DNA of 64,000 bases from Desmodus rotundus (lineage: Eukaryota > Chordata > Mammalia > Chiroptera > Phyllostomidae), in NCBI RefSeq assembly GCF_022682495.2, contig NC_071390.1:153302583-153366582 (forward strand), given 5' to 3'. A program made the translations under genes and the position numbers. The notes beneath the pieces are model-generated. The model worked only from the letters and a program-made list of their open reading frames with translations, made no database searches and had not been told where the DNA came from. Positions 21,950 to 30,780 of this stretch are shown piece after piece. Every line of letters begins with the position of its first letter. Position 1 is the stretch's first letter.

Positions 21950-22075
21950 ATTATTTGGTTAAGAGATTGTGGGTGTGACTCACAGCCACAAAGAAAGGAA
22001 AGAGTGGCCTGGAATTTGAACTAAGTGATCCCAGTTCTAGAGTTTGAGTCTTTAACATCAAAGCTTCCTTAATTA
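21950..22075 (-). repeat. MIR-like SINE fragment
   Basis: GACTCACAGCCACAAAG...GGAATTTGAACTAAGTGATCCCAGTTC..GAGTTTGAGTC resembles a decayed reverse-strand MIR. Confidence 0.35.
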
Positions 22076-22114
22076 TTATCATTTTAAAGGCTTTGGTAAG
22101 TTTGTTTTAATTGC

Positions 22115-22205
22115 CAAAATCTTCTCAAATTTATTTGGGTATCACACTTTTGTTATTCACAGAATACATACACACACACACACACACACACGTGTATATA
22201 CATAT
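22115..22205. repeat. Direct-repeat arm plus (CA)n microsatellite left of mariner
   Basis: AAAATCTTCTCAAATTTATTTGGGTATCA...GTTATTCACAGAATA recurs in the same orientation at 22941-22990 on the other side of the mariner. It is followed by (CA)n and TATATACATATAT. Confidence 0.7.
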
Positions 22206-22890
22206 ATCCAAGGTCTGTCTGGAAAAAGTCCAGCCATTGTTAATATAATGAGAATGGTTTGCATGACATCAGTGTAAAATGGAAGCAAAGGAGACTGGAC
22301 TGGAATGCACATGCATGAACAATGATGATTTCAGCTTCACTGTACTAGTCACTGGGGGCAGGAGACACCTTTGAGTGAGCATGTGTACTGTGTGGCCATT
22401 GCATTCAAAATGACTGAGAGACTAGAGCAATGAATCTGCATCAAAGTTTGTGATAAACTTGAACATTCCTCCATGGAAACTACTCAGATGATTCACAAGG
22501 CTGCACGGGCAACTGATAATTGGCAGCTTCCTCACGACAACGTGCCCAGTTACGCACCACGTCTCACGCAGAGTTTTTTGGCCAAACCTCAAATCATCCA
22601 GGTGACTCAGCTCCCGTTACAACCCAGATTCAGCACCCTGAGACATCTGACTTTTCCCCAAACTAAAACCACCTTCAAAAGGGAAGAGATTTCAGACTAT
22701 CAATGAGAATCAGGAAAATGCAATGGGGCAGCTGATTGGGAGAACTGTGTGAGGTCCCACGGTGCCTACTTTAAAGGAGACTGAGGCATTATTTGTCCTA
22801 TGTATAATGTTTCTTGTATCTTATATCTTCTTCAATAAATGTCTCTATTTTTCATATTACATGGCTGGATACCCTCTGGACAGACCTCAT
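22206..22890 (+). mobile_element. Mariner-like transposon, family 2, copy 2 (non-autonomous)
   Basis: The left end AGGTCTGTCTGGAAAAAGTC and the complement of the right end AGGTCTGTCCAGAGGGTATC both run on into CAGCCAT, giving terminal inverted repeats of about 28 bp in a TA-rich context. The interior holds C-terminal transposase sequence: a HDN-containing stretch (WQLPHDNVPSYA around 22515-22560), then LAKPQIIQ, a decayed PLQP region and FPQTKTTFKREEISD. HDN with the following P-rich motif is a mariner catalytic-region landmark. The N-terminal DNA-binding part is missing and a frame break occurs. About 685 bp. Confidence 0.8.
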
Positions 22891-22940
22891 ATACACAAAT
22901 ATATGTGTCTCTATATATTTAAAAATTGATCACTTCTGTT

Positions 22941-23036
22941 TAAAATCTTCTCAAGCTTTTTTGGGGTATCAGATGTTATTCACAGAATATATATGTATGT
23001 GTATAATATGTAAACGTGTGTGTATATATATATATA
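22941..23036. repeat. Direct-repeat arm plus TG/TA microsatellite right of mariner
   Basis: AAAATCTTCTCAAGCTTTTTTGGGGTATCAGATGTTATTCACAGAATA is the partner of 22115-22165. It runs into ATGTATGTGTATAA and (TA)n. Confidence 0.7.
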
Positions 23037-24130
23037 ATTCATGGAGCACATGTGTGGGAATTTCTATATCCTTCTGTAGAACAGATTTCAGAAGACTGGA
23101 CATGTGAGTTTTTTAAGAGAAGTACAGGGGTGGCTGCAATGTAAGGGGGACACTTTGCCCTCATGAGAATTTGTATCCATAGCATAATATGGAAGCATTT
23201 GGAGTCTTGTGTTTCCTGGAGTGAGTTGAGTATTCACTTATGTTTGGTAGAAAGAAGAGAAATGCCTCCATGTCTCACTGTAAATATTTCACAAGAGTTT
23301 TAATACATGTGGGCTATCAATAGAAAATCCTGCAGATGTCTGAAGTAAATTAAAAGCTGGGAAGAAAACATTGTTTTTGTCAGTAGTAAGCTCATTGTCA
23401 GCTTTTAAGAAAGGCATTTCAGTAGAGGGATAAGAAAGTTCCAGCCTGTTTTAGCCATGTATTAAAAGAGGGTATACTCACCATATTTCCCTTCCTTCTC
23501 CTTCCCCTTTCCCTTCCCCCTCACTCCTCCTCCTCCTTCTTCTTCTGATTTCATGCATCTGGATTTTTATGTAAAATTGCCATTTTTTTAAATGTTGGGA
23601 AGTATTTAAAGTTAAGTGCTGAAAGGACAAAGACAAGTGTTTATGCTCTGAATTGAGACCTAAAACCTCTTATTTGTAAAATATAGCTAACACAAACAGT
23701 GATGAAAATAAAAAGATTAAACAGGTCCCATTACAGAACAGCTGAGGCTGGAGAGCAGACATGTATAGTGCAACCAATGAGCTTGGTCATGCTTAGCCGT
23801 GTTGGATTAGAGGAAAGAAAATAGCTCCACCTAACAAAGCAGTTTTGTTATTCGGGTTTGGCAGGAGATAAGAGCGGAAACCATCTGTACAGAGGAGGGG
23901 CATTCATAAAGAAAACGGTTGGCAAGCTGAAAGAGCCTAGAGAGGCACATTTTTCTCCTTGAAGGACACGTTTATAGAAAGAATAAATAGTAGATACATT
24001 TCCAGAGCCACTAGGTGAGACAAGTGACAACATTTCAGGAGGCACTCATTCTCAGGGTCACTCAGCTTCAGGGTGGAGGGCATCCAAAAACCTAGCAATG
24101 ATGAATGCCTTCTTCCATGGTGGGTCCTAC
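23037..24130. other. Unassigned sequence with a pyrimidine-rich tract
   Basis: (CCTT)-rich sequence at about 23485-23545. No gene or named repeat is recognised in the rest. Confidence 0.45.
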
Positions 24131-24133
24131 ATA

Positions 24134-24373
24134 CCCTATTTTTCAGACTTTAGGATGCACTGGTCCATAAGACGCACCTAAGTTTTAGAGGAGGAAAAAA
24201 GGAAAAAAATTTTTTGAAGTGAAAAATGTGGTCCTGTTCCTGCCTCCTGTGACCCCACTCCACCGCCATCCCTGCCAGTGAGCCAGGTAAGCTACATTCA
24301 GACTGTAAGATGCACCCCCATTTTCCTCCCAAATTTGGGGAAAAATGTGCATCTTATAGTCTGACAAATATGG
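24134..24373. mobile_element. Palindromic TA-flanked MITE, 240 bp
   Basis: The left end CCCTATTTTTCAGACTTTAG and the complement of the right end CCATATTTGTCAGACTATAA both continue into GATGCAC, giving inverted repeats of about 27 bp with four mismatches. Sub-terminal AAGACGCACC / AGATGCACCC copies add to the symmetry. TA lies on both sides (24132-24133, 24374-24375). There is no transposase. The ATAAGACGCAC theme is a widespread vertebrate MITE pattern. The open frames across it are artefacts of the repeat. Confidence 0.75.
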
Positions 24374-24539
24374 TACATCCTTTGTCTCATCTTAGTGCTG
24401 GTTCTGGTGCTTTTTGATGTTATTTCAAAAATATTAATTTTTTTTCTTATGTGACATAGTTATATTTAGGTTTTAGAATATCAAATCTCAATAAAAACAG
24501 TAAAAAATAGTAAAAAAAATCTGGACACTTAGATGGTCC

Positions 24540-24840
24540 ATTTTTTGATGATAGAAGAATTTGCAACCAATTCTGTTTTTTTGTCCCTGTAAATCAATTT
24601 TTATTTACAATTATAGATTTTCAGTTGTACCCCCAAACTATGCTACAATTTCACTTTCCTGGCTTACATATTTACTTCTTCAACTCTACGCATATGTTGA
24701 GTGCCTACCTATAGTGCCTGCCATCGTGCTAGGTGAGGGCCGCACATTGGTGTGTGAAAGATCAACGCCCTCTTTGAGTTTATGGTAGACATCAGAGAAA
24801 GACCCGGCCAACAGGTATACAAGTAAGTGAATATGTACTT
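24540..24840 (+). repeat. Unnamed ancient mammalian repeat fragment
   Basis: TTGAGTGCCTACCTATAGTGCCTGCCATCGTGCTAGGTGAGGG ... TTTGAGTTTATGGTAGACATCAG matches the opening of the same old repeat seen at 9690-10270 (pattern: tgagtgcctactatgtgcc..., ctcatggagcttacattctagtg). Confidence 0.4.
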
Positions 24841-25157
24841 ATTGTGGTTAGGACAATGGGTGAAACTACAAGCTGCAGGAGTATCTACTGGTACTGGTTC
24901 ATATCGGATAGGACCACAAGGTTCACCTCCAAGACCCGAATAACAGCTGAATTCAGCTGTGCTGAGATGCTATGTGGGGAAGTCTTCCTGCCAGAAGCTC
25001 TAAGACATTTGAGAAAGTAACTATGAAACATATTCTCTTTTTAAATTTAAAAAATAGAATTACAGTAATTCAGGCATGATGTACAAAATTACAAATATCT
25101 GAAGTTTACAGAAGAAAAACTGAACATGTGTGATAATACCATTAAGATACTACTGTT

Positions 25158-25874
25158 GGAGAACCAAGATGGAGGCGTAGGTAGACACTCGGTGCCTCCT
25201 CGCACAACCAGAACTGACAGAAAACCAAATGGCCAGGAAGTCCGACACCAAGGAGATAAAAAAAGAAACATTCATCCAGACCAGTAGGAGGGGTGGAGAT
25301 GGGCAGCCGGCGGAGAGGACTTGCGTTGCCGTGGCGGGACAGAGACTGGCGGAGTGTGGGATGAACGGGGCAGGCAGTCTGACCACTGGCAGACCCTGCG
25401 GCCCTACAGTCGCAAACAGATATCCGAGAGGGCCGGACTCAGAGTGGCTGAGAATGGGGCAGGCAGTGTGGCAGGTAGCACCCCTCAGCACCACATTCGC
25501 GCATTGATAACCAGGACGAATGGCGGGGGAACAAAGCAGACCTTGCAACCCAGGGCTCCAGCGCAGGGAAATAAAGCGTCAAACCTCTGATTGAAAACAC
25601 CTGTGGGGGTTGGGGCGGCAGCAGGAGAGACTCCCAGCCTCACAGGAGAGGTCATTGTGCACAAGCCCACCCACTCCGGAACCAGCACCAGAGGGGCCCA
25701 ATTTGATTGTGGGTAGCAGAGGGAGCGATTGAAATCTGGTGGAGAGTGTAGCAACCGCCATTGATCCCTCTTGGCCCCTCCCCCACGTATAGCGTCACAG
25801 AGCAGCGACCAGCGTTACCCCGCCCCGGAGAACACCTAAAGCTCCGCCCCTTTAAGTAACAGACACGTCAAGAC
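25158..25874 (+). promoter_or_regulatory. HAL1 copy A 5' UTR with internal promoter signals
   Basis: This region is CpG- and GC-rich in an AT-rich neighbourhood. A YY1-type core CCAAGATGG lies at 25164-25172, a few bases from the element's 5' end. That is the same place and sequence type as the YY1 site at the L1 5' end that sets the transcription start. GC-box (Sp1-type) motifs occur near the 3' side (CCCCGCCCCGG at 25818-25828 and CTCCGCCCC at 25842-25850). Copy B keeps the second GC box (GGGGCGGAG, 46785-46793). Promoter function is inferred from these motifs and from L1 biology. Confidence 0.55.
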
Positions 25875-25905
<31 letters not shown>

Positions 25906-25909
25906 CCAA

Positions 25910-26740
25910 ATGACAGGACACTTCAAAGCTCCAGAAATAATTCAACTAAGCAGCGAACAGATAGCCAACCTATCAGATGCACAGTTCAAAACACTGGTAA
26001 TTAGGACGCTCACAGAATTGGTTGAATTTGGTAAAAAACTAGATGAAAAAATGAAGGCTATGCTAAGAGAGACAAAGGAAAATGTACAGGGAACCAATAG
26101 TGATGCGAAGGAAACTGGGACTCAAATCAACGGTGTGGACCAGAAGGAAGAAAGAAACATCCAACCAGAAAAGAATGTAGAAACAAGAATTTGGAAAAAT
26201 GAGGAGAGGCTTAGGAACCTACAGGACATTTTGAAACGTTCCAACATCCGAATTATAGGGGTGCCAGAAGGAGAAGAGGAAGAACAAAAAATTGAAAACT
26301 TATTTGAACAAATAATGAAGGAGAACTTCCCTAATCTGGCAAAGGAAATAGACTTCCAGGAAGTCCAGGAAGCTCAGAGAGTCCCAAAGAAGGGGGACCC
26401 AAGGAGGAACACACCAAGGCACATCATAATTACATTACCTAAGATGAAACAGAAGGAGAGAATCTTAGAAGCATCAAGATAAAAGAACACAGTTACCTAC
26501 AAAGGAGTTCCCATAAGACTGTCAGCTGATTTCTCCAAAGAGACCTTACAGGCAAGAAGGGGCTGGCAAGAAGTATTCCAAGTCATGAAAGGCAAGGGCC
26601 TACATCCAAGATTACTGTATCCAGCACAGCTATCATTTAGAATGGAAGGGAAGACAAAGTGCTTCTCAGATAAGGTCCAGTTAAAGAAGTTCATCATCAC
26701 CAAGCCCTTATTATATGAAATGTTAAAGGGACTTATCTAA
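25910..26740 (+). pseudogene. HAL1 copy A ORF1 (L1 ORF1p-like RNA-binding protein), one premature stop
   Basis: The 831-nt frame has the same start and end as the intact copy B gene. It begins ATGACAGG in the context GCCCAA-ATG. The single disabling change seen is TAA at codon 191 (26480-26482), where copy B has GAA (Glu). Downstream codons stay open to the normal stop at 26738-26740. The protein would have a charged, helix-forming N-terminal part (about residues 20-108), an RRM-like part from about 110 (SNIRIIGVPEG) to 190 and the L1 ORF1p C-terminal domain (ETLQARRGW, YPAQLSFRMEG). The stop removes the whole C-terminal domain. ORF1p of L1 binds its RNA as a trimer and acts as a chaperone in the retrotransposition particle. 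Confidence 0.85.
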
Positions 26741-27149
26741 GAAAAAGAAGATAAAAATATGAACAGTAAAAATGACAGCAAACTCATAGTTATTAACAAC
26801 CACACCTAAAACCAAAACAAAAGCAAACTAAGCAAACAAATAGAACAGGAACAGAACCACAGAAATGAAGATCACATGGAGGGTTATCAATAGGGGAGCA
26901 GAAGGGGGAGAGTGGGGGGAAAGGTACAGAGAATAAGTAGCATAGATGGTAGGTAGAAAATAGACAGGGGGAGGGTAAGAATAGTGTAGGAAATGTAGAA
27001 GCCAAAGAACTTATAAGTATGACCCATGGACATGCACTATAGGGCGGGAATGTGGGAGGGAGGGGGTGGACAGGATGGAGTGGAGTGAGGGGGGGGGAAT
27101 GGGGCAACTGTAATAGCATAATCAATAAGTATATTTTAAAAAAAGAAAA
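26741..27149 (+). other. HAL1 copy A 3' UTR with G-rich tracts and A-rich tail
   Basis: The stretch follows the ORF1 stop directly. It contains two G-rich blocks (26892-26945 and 27042-27096). The block at 27042-27066 has five G runs of three or more separated by 1-5 bases, which meets the standard G-quadruplex pattern. TATGACCCATGGACATG (27019-27035) and CAACTGTAATAGCATAATCAAT near the end match the 3' UTR of the L1 at 42621 on the minus strand. The tail is TTTTAAAAAAAGAAAAA. Confidence 0.7.
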
Positions 27150-27163
27150 AAGATACTACTGTT

Positions 27164-29219
27164 AAAGTTAGTTTTTCTAGTTTCTTTCTCATGACAACAC
27201 GAATAAAACAGACATTACTTATTGATCCCTCTTCCTCTCTTTTCTTCCTCCTCTTCCTTTTGATTCTCATACATTTAGGATTTATTTAACTTTAAATTTC
27301 ATCCTACCCTTAGATATTTTAAGTTTTTGTTGCTGTTGTGAATAAGGTCTCGTCTCTATGTTTTCATTTGATAATTTTCATAACATATTTACATAGTCTA
27401 AAAGTTTCACTGGGCAAAGACTTTTTAAATAGGACAAGTTCTAAAAGAAGAAATAAAAACCCAGCAACGATGCCATCTCTTGTTAATGTTTTCAGCCTAA
27501 TCTTCCAGGTCTATGTCTTTTCTAAAATAGCATAGTTTTGTTGATCAGAGGTAATTAGTATATTTTGTAATTATTATTTACTTATATAAAAAAGGTGAGT
27601 TCTACTATAGGGAGCTTACTTATGCCATCATTCTCTCATATCTAATCACTATTATTGTTAATTAAATGCTTTATCTTCATCTACTGAAATACAGCAGGTT
27701 CTTAAATGATGTTTCATTAGCTGTTGTTTCATTATAACATTGATGAGATGCTGTAAGAACTTACATCTGGTTTCTGTCAACTTGCCTACAATGAAATTGG
27801 TGGTGTCATGACATGTTGTTTTGCTGAAGTTCCAAAGCCTATTGATGAAGTTATAAGAACTTACTGTGATCATCACTTTCATATTTCCCCAAATTAGATT
27901 TTTAGATTTTTCTAAATAGGAATGGCCTTGAGTTCCTGGGATAGAACTTATCTACTCCTGGTAGGTCAATTCTATTTAATTGGTGTAAATTTATGGAGAT
28001 TCTTAAAATTTACTAAAATTTCAAATCCTATATATATTATATGTCAAAACAGTGTTCCTCTTTACTTGTGAGATACTCTTCTGGCAGAATTTAATAATTT
28101 CTCTATTTTTGCTACTTTCATTTAAAGATATTTCTTTGCCCCTTTGTATCAAATTCCATTGTAAAGTCCATTTACATAACATAAAAACATAATTTTATGT
28201 TTTTATCTATAGTGAAATTGTATAGAATAAACAATGGTGTGCAGGAAGAATAAAGGCCTTAATTTGCAGCAGTGTCTGTTCGCGAGCTACCACAGTGACA
28301 GCACTGAACGTGTGAAGCAATGCACATAATTGACTTCATGAACTTGTAGCACCCAGCTCTAGCACGCTGTTGAAACTGATGGTGCAGGGATTAGACATTG
28401 AGATGGCTGAATATAAAATAGGTCTTAATAGTCCTAATATTTATAATGGATATGGTCTTATGCAATAGGACAAGATTGTCTGTATCTCATGTGAATAATT
28501 CAAGATGCTTTTGAAGACCTCCTCACTCAGTGTATTGCAGAAAAACAGTGCTGGAACAGGAGCAGGAGAGCTAGACATCGATTTGTTTGAGCTTTACCAC
28601 AGCCTACGAATTAAGTTCCTGAGTAAGTACATACATTTTCTGGGTCTTTATATTGGAAAGAAATTTGTGTGTGTGTGTAGATTTCTGTGAATGTACACAA
28701 GCATATGATCTCCTTCATAAACCATAGAAATGAACTTTTCCCCAGCAGTTTGCAGAAATTTTAACTATCTGTCGAGGTCATGCTCAAGTTCTTAAGTCCT
28801 TCATCAAGTCTTTCCTCATTACATTAAATTTTTATTTTCATTCATTTCCTTCTTTTACATTTCCTATGCATTCACTTTCTCTGTCACACAGTGCAATGTG
28901 TATATATGTATCATTTCCATTATTCACAGCTTCATGTTTCCTGATCTTTCCTTTTCAGATACATCTTAACCTCTTAATGATTGGAATCAAAAGTACCCAA
29001 ATATTTAGCATATTACTACATATAAAGCAGTGGTACAATTAATAATTATTCACTTAATATAAAAATAGAATGTAATTCCAAACTTGAAAGAGTAAGTGAA
29101 TAAAAAAAATCTTTGTGCAAAGATAACTTAGACCTGCATTGTATTTTTTAACTTGAATTGTTGCCATCTTTATTGTTTATTACTTAACATAACTGTATCT
29201 GACAAATTACTATGCCTAT
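27164..29219. other. Unassigned sequence
   Basis: No gene is seen. The block at 27690-27880 contains near-repeated GTAAGAACTTAC / ATAAGAACTTAC and TGTTGTTT.. motifs and may be an unrecognised old element. A (TG)n run occurs near 28664-28676. Confidence 0.4.
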
Positions 29220-29450
29220 CCATTATTAAGGGATTCCTACATGCCAAGAACCCTACTAGGAAACTTTATTATTTTTTCATCCTTGTAATAACTCCAATAA
29301 GATAGGTCATTTTTTCCTTACTTTTGAAACAAGGATATTATGCCCAAGATACATTAATATTGTCAAGATAATAAACCTTATGATCAATCCAAGAATCAAA
29401 TCCAGCTGTGCCTGACCTCAAAACCCATGTCTTAAAACATTGCATTATAA
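29220..29450 (-). repeat. MIR SINE
   Basis: GGGATTCCTACATGCCAAGAACCCTACTAGG, ATCCTTGTAATAACTCCAATAAGATAGG and CAAATCCAGCTGTGCCTGACC follow the reverse complement of MIR across most of its length. Confidence 0.65.
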
Positions 29451-30249
29451 ATTATTAAAAATATCTTCCAGAAGTTTAGATAGAAATTAAGACTATTCAA
29501 ATACATGGAAAAATAAATGAAATGCTTTTAGCCTAAATAATAATAATGGTTGGTAATCATAAGAAATCATAAGACATAGGAAATCATAAGACAGCTGCTT
29601 AAATTTAACCTTACCCTAGAAAGAACTCTAATTCTAGCCAGCAAAGTTTAATCAGCCATTAATAATGTAAGGTGATGTGCAGAGAAAGTCTCTTAGCCCA
29701 GAAAGGTGATTCATTCACCGTCTTTCCGGAAACAACATTCTATTGGGGCAAATCACTGCTTTGAGCTGCTACTGGAGACACTATCTACACAAGCCAAAGT
29801 CACTGAAGTTGACTTTTATTCTTTGATTGTGATTCTAAAAAGTACTTGGCAAATGTTACAGGATGTTCTGTACAAGAAGGAAAATGGTAATAATTGGGGA
29901 AAATTGGGTATTGTACAGGAGTGGACTTCTGAGGGATCCCTGGCATTAATTTTCTTTGTATTCCCTTTTATGAGTTTTAATTGAGGGTTGGCAATAAAAC
30001 AATTTAATGGAAAAAGGGTTGTGTTGCTGAAATTCTGACCAAAAATACCTTAAGGAAAGATAAAATAAATATTAAAAGAAACATGCATAAAATTAAAACT
30101 TAAAACTTTTAGAATTATATTAATGCTTATTTCTTTTGAATAGGCAAAAATTTCTGTTCCACATAAGATTAGCTTTGAAGTTTGTCAGGCTCCATTTTTT
30201 GATAAATTTCAAGCTAACAGAAAGAATGGGTTTGGTTCACATTTGTTAA
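29451..30249. other. Unassigned sequence
   Basis: AT-rich sequence. A 92-codon open frame at 29706-29984 has no recognised domain and no supporting signals. Confidence 0.4.
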
Positions 30250-30312
30250 GTAACTCAACTGGCTTACACATATTTGTTTTTCAATAAGTATTTGTTAAAT
30301 GAATAATTGAAC
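30250..30312 (+). repeat. L2/MIR-type 3' tail
   Basis: TTTTCAATAAGTATTTGTTAAATGAATAATTGAA matches the common end of L2/MIR elements (caataaatatttgttgaatgaatga). Confidence 0.5.
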
Positions 30313-30574
30313 CTTTGTGAATATATGTTTAAGTGTGTATTTGTAAATACATGTATATGCATATATGAGTATTTATATGTATGTACATATTTCACAGGCA
30401 GGGTTATAAACACATAATTTCATAGGCAGAATTTTACATATATCTATACATATATACATATGTATGCATGCAGAATAAATATGTCTGTGTATGTGTAATT
30501 GAAATATAGGACTTGAATTGGAAATATTCTAAATCCCTGACCATTGTATGTTCTGTTGTTATAGAGGAAGAACA

Positions 30575-30780
30575 GATTTTAGAAACAAACACACTTGGCT
30601 TTGAATGCAAATTCTACCAGTGTCTACATTTTAACCTTGGACAGTTTAATATTTTTAAGCCTCAGTTGTTATCTGTCCGTTAATCTACGTTTTCAGATTT
30701 GTTGAGATGATTGCAGAAGATAAGCCTAATACAGTGTCTGATACAGAAAATCAACCAAATGTAGCATTTATCTCAGCTTT
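30575..30780 (+). repeat. MIR SINE
   Basis: CTTGGCTTTGAATGCAAATTCTACC, TTTTAACCTTGGACAGTTTAATATTTTTAAGCCTCAG and GTTGAGATGATTGCAGAAGATAAGCCTAATACAGTGTCTGATACAG follow MIR in forward order. Confidence 0.6.

Larger units (their letters stand above)
25144..27163 (+). mobile_element. HAL1 copy A: complete ORF1-only L1-type retrotransposon
   Basis: AAGATACTACTGTT at 25144-25157 and 27150-27163 is a 14-bp target site duplication that frames the whole element, with an L1-endonuclease-like ATT|AAGA entry site. Between them lie, in order, a GC-rich 5' UTR of about 720 bp starting GGAGAACCAAGATGGAGGCG, an A28 tract (25875-25902), an 831-nt ORF1 (25910-26740), a 3' UTR with G-rich blocks and an A-rich tail (27137-27149). 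There is no ORF2: the 3' UTR follows directly on ORF1. This is the definition of a half-L1 (HAL1). The total is about 2 kb against about 6-7 kb for a complete L1. It would need L1 ORF2 protein from elsewhere to move. Confidence 0.85.

Noticed and set aside
25150..25761. Overlapping open frames on both strands (up to 132 codons) in GC-rich DNA
   Set aside because: They lie in the HAL1 5' UTR. Few stops are expected in GC-rich sequence, and the frames are not shared in the same form with copy B.
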